The notes below the pieces were generated by a model. The model saw only the letters and a list, made by a program, of their open reading frames with translations, did no database searches and was not told the DNA's origin. Of a stretch of DNA of 64,000 nt, positions 26,469 to 34,940 are shown in pieces (positions within the stretch are counted from its first letter, which is position 1; every line of letters starts with the position of its first letter). Made by a program: the position numbers and the translations under genes. Origin of the DNA: Lichenicoccus sp964247695 (lineage in GTDB: Bacteria > Pseudomonadota > Alphaproteobacteria > Acetobacterales > Acetobacteraceae); NCBI GenBank assembly GCA_964247695.1, contig CAXTVI010000015.1:27401-91400 (forward strand). The letters are read 5' to 3'.

Positions 26469-27310
26469 AGCGGCGATCGCAGCCCGTCTCGCAGGGCCCT
26501 GCCGTCCGCGCTCTCGCCGTCGATCAGGCCGCGCCGCAGGAACAGGTCGATCAGCACCAGGTTGACGTTGAACTTGAACTCGTCGGTATCGCGGACCAGG
26601 GCGAGCACCTCGGGCAGCGGGCGCAGCCTGAACTCCACCACCTCGCCGTCATTGGGCACCGGCTGGAAATCCGCCGGCAGCACCAGGTCGAAGCATTCGA
26701 GCAGGTCGCGGCGCAGGCCCTCGGGCCGCTGCATGGCGTAGGTGATGTCTGCCACCGGCACCGCGCGCGCCGCGAGCGCCGGAGGCAGGCTGCATTCCTC
26801 CTCGCCTTCCTTCAGGAGGGTGGCGGCGGCGTCGTAGCCGGCCGGGATGCCGCCCGCGACGAGGTGGTCGAGCTTGTCCGGATCAAGCGCCTTGTCGGGT
26901 GCGCGCCGGCCGATCCACAGGGCAGGCCCCTGCGGACGCTCGACGATACCGTTCACATGAACCCCGGCCGCGATCAGGCCGAAGGCGGGCAGGGCGCCGC
27001 GATCGATCGTACCGAGGCTGGTTCCGCGCGGCGTGATCCGAACGTCGAACGCCTCGTTCCGGTACCGGTAGTGCCCGGCCTCCGCCAGCACACGGCCGAG
27101 CCGCGTCAGGACCGACATCTCGGCGATACGAAAGGCTCCGGCCGGGTCGGGCGGCAGGCCGTGCCGGGGCAGCACGTCGGTGATCGCGGGATCGATCCAG
27201 CCCAGCGGCTGCTCGAAGCCTGCCAGCAGCAGGGGAGCGCGGCCGCCCGGCAAGGTCGTGTTGTTGCAGGCGGTCAGGTGGCGCAGGAACGGTCCGGCGG
27301 CCTCGTTCAT
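26465..27310 (-). CDS. Nudix hydrolase with DUF4743 domain
   Basis: A 281-residue protein of the DUF4743-Nudix family, related to the Nudix part of eukaryotic thiamine pyrophosphokinases. The N-terminal DUF4743 segment is FLRHLTACNNTTLPGG, followed by a Nudix core with HVNGIV and the box GGIPAGYDAAATLLKEGEEE. The box deviates from the canonical RE-EE-GU form: KEGEEEC replaces REXXEEXG. The start is taken as MNEAAGPFLRH; a GTG at 27355 in the same frame is possible. Substrate unknown. Divergent from the ABC exporter. Confidence 0.78.
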   Translation of the reverse strand: MNEAAGPFLRHLTACNNTTLPGGRAPLLLAGFEQPLGWIDPAITDVLPRHGLPPDPAGAFRIAEMSVLTRLGRVLAEAGHYRYRNEAFDVRITPRGTSLGTIDRGALPAFGLIAAGVHVNGIVERPQGPALWIGRRAPDKALDPDKLDHLVAGGIPAGYDAAATLLKEGEEECSLPPALAARAVPVADITYAMQRPEGLRRDLLECFDLVLPADFQPVPNDGEVVEFRLRPLPEVLALVRDTDEFKFNVNLVLIDLFLRRGLIDGESADGRALRDGLRSPL

Positions 27311-27365
27311 CGGCAGCGGCCGCCGCCGGTTTGCATTCGCGTCCGTGCGTGCCACATCGGCACAT

Positions 27366-29231
27366 ATGATTGCGTCGGCATCCGGGTCCTCTCCAGCTCA
27401 ACAGACTGCAGCGACAGGGCGCCTGGGCGGCCGTCCGACAGCCTTCACCACCATCAGCGGCCTGCTGCCCTATTTGTGGCCACGCGGCGACCTGCGCACC
27501 CGGCTGCTCGTCAGCGGCGCGGTGCTGCTGCTTGTGGCAGCCAAGGTGGCCACGGTCTATGTGCCGATCGTCTACAGCCGCGCCATCGACACGCTGTCCC
27601 GGCACGATCCCAGCCATGTGATCGTGGTGCCCGTGGCGCTGATCGTCGCCTACGGCCTGCTGCGCATCGCCTCGGGCGGCTTCGGCGAACTGCGCGACGC
27701 GGTGTTCGCGCCGGTCAAGCAGCGGGTGATCCGGGTGGTCGCGATGCAGACCTTCCGCCATCTGCACGCGCTGTCGCTGCGCTACCATCTCGACCGGCAG
27801 ACGGGCGGTGTCACGCGTGCGGTCGAACGCGGCACGGTGGCGATCGAGCTGATCCTGCGGCTCGGCGTGTTCAACATCGTGCCCACGCTGCTCGAGACGC
27901 TGATGGTGACCGCCATCATCTGGCGCATCTTCGACTGGCGCTTCGCGCTCGCGACACTGCTCACCGTGGTCACCTATGTCGGCTTCACCGTGCTGTTCAC
28001 CGGCTGGCGGATCGGCATCCGCCGGCGGATGAACGACATCGACAGCGAGGCCAGCGGAAAGGCGCTGGACAGCCTGCTGAACTACGAGACGGTGAAGTAT
28101 TTCGGCAACGAGGGCCACGAGGCCCGGCGCTACGACGAGGCCCAGGCCCGGTATGAACGTGCAGCCGTGCGCACCCAGGTCTCGCTGAACGTGCTGAATA
28201 TCGGCCAGGCGACGATCATCGCGGTGGCGCTGGCGGTCATCATGCTGATGGCAGCCCGGGAGGTGGCGGCTGGCCGGCTCACCGTCGGCAAGTTCGTGCT
28301 GGTCAACACCTACCTGATGCAGCTCTACCAGCCGCTGAACTTCCTCGGGTTCGTCTATGCCTCGCTGCGCCAGGGCGTGGTCGACCTGGAGCAGATGTTC
28401 CGCCTGCTCGGCCAGTCGCAGGATGTCTCCGACCGCCCCGGCGCGCGCGGCCTGCCGGCGCGGCTCGAGGACGCGCCCGCGGCGGCGCTCGAATTCGCCG
28501 CCGTGCGCTTCGGCTACCGCGACGACCGCGAGATCCTGCACGGCATCAGCTTCCGGGTGTCTCCGGGCGGCCGCACCGCGATCGTCGGGCCGACCGGTGC
28601 CGGCAAGTCCACCATCAGCCGGCTGCTGTTCCGGTTCTACGATTGCTGGGAGGGCAGCGTGCTGGTCGATGGTCGCGATGTCGGCGACTACGCCCAGGCC
28701 AGCCTGCGGGCGGCGATCGGGGTGGTGCCGCAGGACACCGTGCTGTTCAACGACACCATTCGCTACAACATCGCCTACGGCCGCATCGGCGCCAGCCAGG
28801 ACGAGATCGAGCACGCCGCCCGCCTGGCGCAGGTGCATGAGTTCGTCATGCGGCTGCCGGATGGCTACGACACCCGGGTCGGCGAGCGCGGTCTCAAGCT
28901 GTCCGGCGGCGAGAAGCAGCGGGTGGCGATCGCCCGCACCATCCTGAAGAACCCACGCATCCTGGTCCTCGACGAGGCGACCAGTTCCCTCGACACCCAC
29001 ACCGAGCAGGAGATCCAGGCCGCCCTGCGCCAGGTCTCCGCGCATCGCACGACGCTGGTGATCGCGCACCGGCTGTCCACGGTGGTCGATGCCGATGAGA
29101 TACTGGTGCTGGACGACGGCCAGATCGTGGAGCGCGGCACGCATCGCGGCCTGCTGGCGATGGGCGGCCTCTATGCCGGCATGTGGGCGGCGCAGGCCGA
29201 GGAGGAGCGGGCGGCGATCGAGGCCGTCTGA
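27366..29231 (+). CDS. ABC exporter of the Atm1/ABCB7 type
   Basis: A 621-residue half transporter with six membrane segments (about 45-350) and a C-terminal ATPase domain: Walker A GPTGAGKST (about 408), Q loop VVPQDTVLF, signature LSGGEKQR, Walker B ILVLDEATS and the switch histidine in IAHRLST. The LDSLLNYETVKYFGNE segment is characteristic of the Atm1/HMT1 group, which exports glutathione-linked sulfur compounds or metal conjugates. Works as a homodimer in the inner membrane. No clear ribosome-binding site at the chosen ATG. A link to Fe-S metabolism is inference from the family. Confidence 0.9.
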   Translation: MIASASGSSPAQQTAATGRLGGRPTAFTTISGLLPYLWPRGDLRTRLLVSGAVLLLVAAKVATVYVPIVYSRAIDTLSRHDPSHVIVVPVALIVAYGLLRIASGGFGELRDAVFAPVKQRVIRVVAMQTFRHLHALSLRYHLDRQTGGVTRAVERGTVAIELILRLGVFNIVPTLLETLMVTAIIWRIFDWRFALATLLTVVTYVGFTVLFTGWRIGIRRRMNDIDSEASGKALDSLLNYETVKYFGNEGHEARRYDEAQARYERAAVRTQVSLNVLNIGQATIIAVALAVIMLMAAREVAAGRLTVGKFVLVNTYLMQLYQPLNFLGFVYASLRQGVVDLEQMFRLLGQSQDVSDRPGARGLPARLEDAPAAALEFAAVRFGYRDDREILHGISFRVSPGGRTAIVGPTGAGKSTISRLLFRFYDCWEGSVLVDGRDVGDYAQASLRAAIGVVPQDTVLFNDTIRYNIAYGRIGASQDEIEHAARLAQVHEFVMRLPDGYDTRVGERGLKLSGGEKQRVAIARTILKNPRILVLDEATSSLDTHTEQEIQAALRQVSAHRTTLVIAHRLSTVVDADEILVLDDGQIVERGTHRGLLAMGGLYAGMWAAQAEEERAAIEAV

Positions 29232-29244
29232 AGGAGATGATGAC

Positions 29245-29523
29245 ATGAGCAGCGATCCCACGATCGGACAGGACGGCACGGTTCCGACCGAGCTGAGTCA
29301 CGCCGGCGCGGTGGTGGACAAGGCAATCGAGTACATGCTGGGGCAGGAGCTGCCGCCACTTGCGATCGCGTCCGCCCTGCTCGGTGGATCGCTGGCCCTG
29401 CTGGCGCGCACGATGGATGAGAGCACCATGCTGCGCATGCTGGACAATGCCAGCCGCAGCGTGCGGGCCGGCGAATTGCGGCACCCACCGGCGCCCGCCA
29501 CGGACTCCGGGCACGGCGCTTGA
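29245..29523 (+). CDS. Small conserved-looking hypothetical protein
   Basis: A 92-residue product with a strong AAGGAG site eight bases before the ATG and 13 bases after the ABC exporter stop. It has one weakly hydrophobic stretch (LAIASALLGGSLALLA) in the middle and polar ends. I recognise no family. Its position suggests it is translated with the exporter. Confidence 0.6.
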   Translation: MSSDPTIGQDGTVPTELSHAGAVVDKAIEYMLGQELPPLAIASALLGGSLALLARTMDESTMLRMLDNASRSVRAGELRHPPAPATDSGHGA

Positions 29524-29643
29524 CGTCGGCCGGTGCGGAGGCCATAAGCCGCCGCTCCAATGCAAGTCGGTGCCGGGGAGCCATGTCCGCCCGGCCGCTG
29601 TCGTCTCGAGGGTGCCCGGCTGCTTTCTTTTGAGGGTTAACAG

Positions 29644-29949
29644 ATGTCTCGCCGCTGCCAGATAACCGGCAAGGGCGTGCTGACGGGCAACAACGTCAGC
29701 CATGCCAACAACAAGACCCGCCGGCGCTTCCTGCCCAACCTGCAGGAGACCTCGGTGCTGTCCGACGTACTCGGCGGCTCGATCCGGATGCGCGTGACCA
29801 CCAACGGCCTGCGCACCATCGAGCATAATGGCGGCCTGGATGCCTTCCTGCTGTCGACGCCGAACCGCCGGCTGCCGGTCGAGGCGCAGGTGATCAAGCG
29901 CCGCATCAAGCGCGCCCAGGACAAGAAGGCGGCCGCTCCGGCTGCCTGA
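29644..29949 (+). CDS. rpmB: 50S ribosomal protein L28
   Basis: bL28 is a component of the large ribosomal subunit. The 101-residue product begins MSRRCQITGKGVLTGNNVSHANNKTRRRF in pieces, with LPNLQE and TTNGLRTIEHNGGLDAFLL, all typical of alphaproteobacterial L28 (about 95-100 residues). GAGGG lies shortly before the ATG. No rpmG follows; an EF-G gene comes 222 bases later. Confidence 0.97.
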   Translation: MSRRCQITGKGVLTGNNVSHANNKTRRRFLPNLQETSVLSDVLGGSIRMRVTTNGLRTIEHNGGLDAFLLSTPNRRLPVEAQVIKRRIKRAQDKKAAAPAA

Positions 29950-30002
29950 CGGCCCGCAGGTCCGCATCCCGAAGCCAAGGGGGTCGGGCTTGTAATGCCA
30001 GC

Positions 30003-30024
30003 GGTCCTGACGCAAGTCAGGACC
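30003..30024. other. Perfect nine-base hairpin with GCAA tetraloop in the rpmB-fusA gap
   Basis: GGTCCTGAC and GTCAGGACC pair perfectly around GCAA, a GNRA-type loop. It starts 54 bases after the rpmB stop and has no following T run, so it may be a structured leader element of fusA or an RNA-end stabiliser for rpmB rather than a classic terminator. Confidence 0.65.
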
Positions 30025-30105
30025 AACAATCGATCCGCCGGTCGGCGTCGCGCTGCACGATCCCTTTCACGGGGTGAGCGGCAGATACCATTCGGCCCCC
30101 CGGGC

Positions 30106-30139
30106 GGGCGCACGGAGCCATCGGGCTCCGAGAGCGCCC
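30106..30139. other. Long two-part hairpin before fusA
   Basis: Arms GGGCGC and GCGCCC enclose a seven-base stem CGGAGCC/GGCTCCG with loop ATCG; only an A and AGA are unpaired between them. It ends 32 bases before the GTG start, just ahead of the GGGAGG ribosome-binding site. It could affect initiation or act in attenuation. Confidence 0.6.
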
Positions 30140-30171
30140 GCTCGTCGTCGCCAATCCCGTGGGAGGTCCGC

Positions 30172-32262
30172 GTGTCCGACATTTCCGAGCTTTCGAAGAT
30201 CCGCAACATCGGGATCACCGCGCATATCGATGCCGGCAAGACCACCACCACAGAGCGCATCCTGTACTACACGGGCGTGTCGCACCGGATCGGCGAGGTG
30301 CACGAAGGCAACACCACGACCGACTACATGGACCAGGAGCGCGAGCGGGGGATCACCATCACCTCGGCGGCGGTGACGTGCGAGTGGAAGGAGCACCGCA
30401 TCAACATCATCGACACGCCCGGCCATATCGATTTCAACATCGAGGTGAACCGCTCGCTGCGCGTGCTCGACGGCGCGGTGTTCATCATCGAGGGTGTCGC
30501 CGGCGTGCAGCCGCAGTCCGAGACCAACTGGCGTCTCGCCGACCGCTACCGGGTGCCTCGCATCATCTTCATCAACAAGCTGGACCGCACCGGGGCGGAT
30601 TTCTACCGGGCGTTCGACACGCTCAAGGAGAAGCTCGACATCGTGGCGCTGCCGCTGCAGCTGCCGATCGGCATCGAGGAGAACTTCGTCGGCGTCGTCG
30701 ACCTGGTCGAGATGCGGGCGATCGTCTGGGAGGGCGGCGAGCTCGGCGCGAAGTTCGGCTACCAGGACATCCCGGCCGACCTCAAGGAGCGCGCCGACGA
30801 GGCCCGTCAACTCCTGCTCGATACCGCTCTCGCCGCCGACAACGAGGCGATGGAGGAGTATTTCGAGAAGGGCGACGTCTCGGTCGCGACCCTGAAGCGG
30901 GCGATCAAGAAGGGCGCCATCTCGGGCGAATTCCGCCCGGTGCTGTGCGGCACCGCGTTCAAGAACAAGGGCGTGCAGCCGCTGCTCGACGCCGTGCTCG
31001 ACTACCTGCCGGCGCCGGACGACGTCGAGGGCATCCGGGTCGCCGCCGAGGAGGGGCACGAGGACGAGGACCCGACGCTGCGCCGCCTGATCAGGATCGA
31101 TCCGAAGGCGCCGTTCGCCGGCCTCGCCTTCAAGATCATCAACGACAAGTACGGCACCCTGACCTTCGTGCGCGTCTATTCCGGCACCCTTAAGTCCGGC
31201 GACATGGTCATGAACACCACCAAGGACCACAAGGAGCGCATCGGACGCATGTTCCAGATGCACGCCGACAAGCGCGCCGAGATCAAGGAAGTGACGGCGG
31301 GCGACATCGCGGCGTTCGTGGGCCTGAAGGATACCGGCACCGGCGACACGCTGGCCGCAGCCGAGGACCAGGTGATCCTGGAGCGCATGGCGTTCCCGGT
31401 ACCCGTCATCGACATCTCGGTCGAGCCGCGTACGAAGGACGCGGTCGAGAAGATGACGCTCGCCCTGCAGAAGCTGGCCGGCGAGGATCCCTCGCTGCGC
31501 CTGAAGACCGACCAGGAGACTGGCCAGACCATCCTGTCCGGCATGGGCGAGCTGCATCTCGAGATCATCATCGACCGGCTGCGTCGCGAATACGGCGTCG
31601 ACGCCAACATCGGTGCGCCGCAGGTGGCCTATCGCGAGACCATCAGCAAGTCGCACACCGAGACCTACACCCACAAGAAGCAGTCGGGCGGCTCGGGCCA
31701 GTATGCCGAGGTCAAGATCGTATTCGAGCCGCTGGAGCGCAACGCCGGCATCGTGTTCGAGAACAAGGTCGTCGGCGGCACGGTGCCGAAGGAGTACATC
31801 CCGGCGGTCGAGAAGGGGATCCGCATGCAGTCCTCGACCGGCGTGCTGGCCGGTTTCCAGACCGTGGACTTCAAGTACACCCTGACCGACGGCAAGTATC
31901 ATGACGTCGACTCATCGGCGCTGGCGTTCGAGATCGCAGCCAAGGCCTGCTTCCGCGAGGGCATGAAGAAGGCAGCGCCGGTCATCCTCGAGCCGATCAT
32001 GGATGTCGAGGTGACCACGCCGCAGGACCATGTCGGCGACGTGGTGGGCGACCTCAACCGTCGTCGCGGCATGATCCAGAACCAGGAGAGCTCCGGCTCG
32101 ACGGTGCTGGTGCGGGCCCAGGTACCGCTCAAGGAGATGTTCGGCTACATCTCGCACCTGCGTTCGATGACCAAGGGCCGCGCCTCGTTCACCATGCAGT
32201 TCCACCACTACGATCCGGTGCCGCGCAACATCGCCGACGAGATCATGTCGAAGTCGGCCTGA
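30172..32262 (+). CDS. fusA: Elongation factor G
   Basis: GTPase that moves tRNAs and mRNA through the ribosome after peptide bond formation. The 696-residue product has G1 AHIDAGKTT (17-25), RGITITSAA, DTPGHIDF, NKLD and the domain IV loop KKQSGGSGQYA. It starts with GTG, seven bases after GGGAGG. It is not beside rpsL, rpsG or tuf, unlike the usual str operon. It has some variation such as HIDFNIEVNRS where the common form is HVDFTIEVERS, so it may be an additional EF-G copy; this cannot be decided from the window. Confidence 0.93.
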   Translation: MSDISELSKIRNIGITAHIDAGKTTTTERILYYTGVSHRIGEVHEGNTTTDYMDQERERGITITSAAVTCEWKEHRINIIDTPGHIDFNIEVNRSLRVLDGAVFIIEGVAGVQPQSETNWRLADRYRVPRIIFINKLDRTGADFYRAFDTLKEKLDIVALPLQLPIGIEENFVGVVDLVEMRAIVWEGGELGAKFGYQDIPADLKERADEARQLLLDTALAADNEAMEEYFEKGDVSVATLKRAIKKGAISGEFRPVLCGTAFKNKGVQPLLDAVLDYLPAPDDVEGIRVAAEEGHEDEDPTLRRLIRIDPKAPFAGLAFKIINDKYGTLTFVRVYSGTLKSGDMVMNTTKDHKERIGRMFQMHADKRAEIKEVTAGDIAAFVGLKDTGTGDTLAAAEDQVILERMAFPVPVIDISVEPRTKDAVEKMTLALQKLAGEDPSLRLKTDQETGQTILSGMGELHLEIIIDRLRREYGVDANIGAPQVAYRETISKSHTETYTHKKQSGGSGQYAEVKIVFEPLERNAGIVFENKVVGGTVPKEYIPAVEKGIRMQSSTGVLAGFQTVDFKYTLTDGKYHDVDSSALAFEIAAKACFREGMKKAAPVILEPIMDVEVTTPQDHVGDVVGDLNRRRGMIQNQESSGSTVLVRAQVPLKEMFGYISHLRSMTKGRASFTMQFHHYDPVPRNIADEIMSKSA

Positions 32263-32270
32263 TCCTGGGT

Positions 32271-32316
32271 GCCGGCGGCTTTCTGGAAAGCCGTTTCCTC
32301 GCGGCCGGCTTCTTTT
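32271..32316 (+). terminator. Likely rho-independent terminator after fusA
   Basis: GGCTTT and AAAGCC form a six-base stem around CTGG nine bases after the area of the fusA stop, followed by GTTTCCTC; flanking GCCGGC copies can extend the fold and lead into TTCTTTT. Confidence 0.6.
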
Positions 32317-32570
32317 GGAACCGGCTGGCAGACAAGCTACTAGGAGCTGCAGATGCGAGGGCGGCCCTGCGTCGCCGGGCGCTGGGAGTGACGGTCGGCG
32401 AACGGGTCGCGCAAGATACAGGCAAGACGCGCCGCAGATCCCGAGGGCTCCTTTTCCGCACGACACAGGGTAGGGTGGTGTTGTCGGGAGCGACGGCAGG
32501 CCTGTCGCCTCCGGCTGGATCATCGCGAGCGCTTTCGGAACTTCGATCGCGGTCCTCAGGGTGATCCCGA

Positions 32571-32835
32571 CACAAGCCCGAGGAGTTTGTCTGCGACGCC
32601 GGCTTTCTCGGCATCCACCGCACCGATAGCGTCGTGTTCATCGAGATCGTCGCCAGCGACTGGCGCAACACACCGACCCAAGCAGACGCTTTACGAGGCT
32701 ATCGCGGACCGCCTGGCTGACAGCCCCGGCCTCCGGCGCCGGGACGTGCAGGTGATCCTGCTGCCCAACGGACGAGACGACTGGTCGTTCGGAAACGGGC
32801 GTGCCTCCTACGCCAAGGACTGCGTTGCCGACTGA
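32571..32835 (+). pseudogene. Frameshifted tautomerase family gene (C-terminal part)
   Basis: One frame encodes HKPEEFVCDAGFLGIHR then TDSVVFIEIVASDWRNT; the reading then jumps one base near 32670-32677 and continues as KQTLYEAIADRLADSPG, DVQVILLPNGRDDWSFGNG. Together these match the 4-oxalocrotonate tautomerase-like family, whose members end VxxVENxREDWSFGNG. The N-terminal third, with the catalytic Pro2, is not readable in any one frame upstream (a further shift seems present near 32560). The rest of the gap 32317-32570 shows no gene. Confidence 0.7.
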
Positions 32836-32956
32836 CGTCGTGGCACCCGGATCCAGGATCCGGGAACGCTTGCGCGCGCCCGGGAATTGAGGCGGCGATG
32901 TCTGACCAGGTCGAAGCTGACGTACCCGTGGCTCGGGCTCGTCGCTGCCCGGCTGA

Positions 32957-34861
32957 TCAGGTGAACAGGGCGAGCAGCGGATCGGAACTGCCGGACGAGC
33001 CGCCGGATGAGCTGCTTGGATACAGCGCCGACAGGATCGGGTCGGTGCCGCTGCCAACGCCGTCGGAGCCCGGATAGAGGATCGAGAGCATCGAGGCGTC
33101 GGATCCGTCGGCGCTGGCACTCGAGGCATCGGATTGGGCGGTCAAAGCGAGGAACTGCTCGGAGGCCTGGTTGATGCCGGCCGTGGTCTTGTAGCTGGAC
33201 AGCTTCACGTTCGCGGTCAGGTAGCTGACCTGCTGGTCGTACGGCAGCGAGTCGTAGTCGTTCGACACGCCGAGGTTGGTGGTCACCACGTTGAGCAGGG
33301 TGGGATCCGCCATCAGGGCGGCAATGCTGGTGATGCCGCCGATGGTGCGGCTGAAATACAGCGCGCTGCCCATGCCGGCGACCTGCTGGCCCTGCTGGGT
33401 CTCGTATTGCGTGGTCTCGTACTGGCTCAGAATGCTCGCCACGTTGCTCGCATCGCTCAGCGCGCTGGTCTGGGTATCGCTGAGCACCGGCAGGGCCTGC
33501 AGCGTGTCTCCCACCGACACCGGAGTCGTCAGGCCCTTCTCGAGGGTGACGTTGCCGCTGGCATCGACCGACTTCACGGTCCCCAGCACCGCGCTGCCGT
33601 CGGTGATGATCTGGCCGGGCTGCAGCAGCGTGGCGCCGCTGCCGAGGGCGACGGTGCTGGCTCCGGCGGCGGCCGCGGTGCCAGCGGTGAAGCTGGTGCC
33701 GATATTGGTGATGCCGGCGCCGACCGCGACATCGATCTGCGCGCCCGCGGCGAGGCTGAGCGAGGACACCGCCGTCAGGGTCGCATTGCCCTGCGTGTCG
33801 ATCGAGGCGATCGTGCCGATCGACGAGCCCCCGCTCATCAGCACGTCGCCCGCTTGCAGCCGCAGGCCCGCGGCTCCGAGCGGAATGACGGTCTGGGTGT
33901 CGGTGATGTCCTTCGAGGCGGTGGTGTTGAACGTGGAATAGGTCTGCGGCGACAGCGACAGAAGCCCGTTCAGGCCCGGATTTATGATGTTGAGCGTGCC
34001 GTTCGCACTCAAGGTCGTGTTGAAGCCGGTGCTGGCCATGGCCACGCTCAGCAGGCCGGTGGCGGTCTCGTTGGTCAGGGTCTGGGCGCCCGTGGTGCCT
34101 GCTGTCGGCGCGGCGACGGCGACGATGGTGGCCTGCCGCAAGGTGGCGCCAGTGGCAGTCTTCGCCAGCACGATGCTGAAGGTCGGGCTGCCGGAACTGA
34201 GCGCCCCGGTCACCACCGGGGGCGCCCCTGGCGTGCCGACGATCGAGCCGTCCGATGCGATGCTGTAGCTGCCGGTCACCGGAGCGGCGGTGGTGCCGGT
34301 TGCCTGCAGCGCCGCCGTCAGCGCTGCGGTGATCGAGGCGGTAGCCGAGCCGTCATCGAGCAGGTATGACCAGGTCTGCGCCGGTGCCGCGGCGGTGAGC
34401 GCCGAATTTGCCGAGGCATATTGCAGGTTCGCCATCGAGACGGTGGAGGCGGCGCTCCCGCTGGAACTCATGCTGCTGCCCGCGGCGCTGCCGAAATTCA
34501 ACGAGACGGTCGGGCGCTGCGCCATCGCCTGCACGAAATTGAGATCGTCGGTATTGCCGAGCGAGCGCACCAGCGAGCCGCTCGCCGACGGGTTCTGTGT
34601 CAACAGCTGTTTCAGCAGCCCCGTCTCGCCGATGCTGCCGCTCAGGTTGTAGGCGCCGAGCACCACGGTCAGCGCCTGCAGGTTCTTGCTGGCGAGGATC
34701 TGGCTGCTGCTGGAGATCGAGACGATGTCCTTGGTGAAGGCGGCAACCGTCCGGTTCAGGGCCGGGTCGCTCTTGACGTAGCTGGCCACCCGCGCCTGCT
34801 CGTTCTTCGAGATCGACAGGTAGGCGGTGACCGGGGACATCCCCGAGATCGACGAACTCAT
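32957..34861 (-). CDS. DUF1217 protein, flagellum-associated family, with large insert
   Basis: A 634-residue protein rich in Ser, Ala, Thr and Gly, without cysteine and without a signal peptide, the composition of proteins exported by the flagellar apparatus. Residues about 10-125 (AYLSISKNEQARVASYVKSD, TVVLGAYNLSG, LVRSLGN, FVQAMAQ) and about 465-590 (VASILSQYETTQYETQQG, ALMADPTLLNVVTTNLGV) look like the two halves of DUF1217. Between them lie about 330 residues of beta-rich repeats with two similar units (LQAGDVLMSGGSSIGTI and LQPGQIITDGSAVLGTV). No flagellar genes are near. Confidence 0.65.
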   Translation of the reverse strand: MSSSISGMSPVTAYLSISKNEQARVASYVKSDPALNRTVAAFTKDIVSISSSSQILASKNLQALTVVLGAYNLSGSIGETGLLKQLLTQNPSASGSLVRSLGNTDDLNFVQAMAQRPTVSLNFGSAAGSSMSSSGSAASTVSMANLQYASANSALTAAAPAQTWSYLLDDGSATASITAALTAALQATGTTAAPVTGSYSIASDGSIVGTPGAPPVVTGALSSGSPTFSIVLAKTATGATLRQATIVAVAAPTAGTTGAQTLTNETATGLLSVAMASTGFNTTLSANGTLNIINPGLNGLLSLSPQTYSTFNTTASKDITDTQTVIPLGAAGLRLQAGDVLMSGGSSIGTIASIDTQGNATLTAVSSLSLAAGAQIDVAVGAGITNIGTSFTAGTAAAAGASTVALGSGATLLQPGQIITDGSAVLGTVKSVDASGNVTLEKGLTTPVSVGDTLQALPVLSDTQTSALSDASNVASILSQYETTQYETQQGQQVAGMGSALYFSRTIGGITSIAALMADPTLLNVVTTNLGVSNDYDSLPYDQQVSYLTANVKLSSYKTTAGINQASEQFLALTAQSDASSASADGSDASMLSILYPGSDGVGSGTDPILSALYPSSSSGGSSGSSDPLLALFT

Positions 34862-34940
34862 GACAGATGAACGTCCCGGACCCGGCTCGGGTCGAGGCGA
34901 CCATAAGCCGGATCCGAAGCGAATGCAACCCTGAGTTGCG

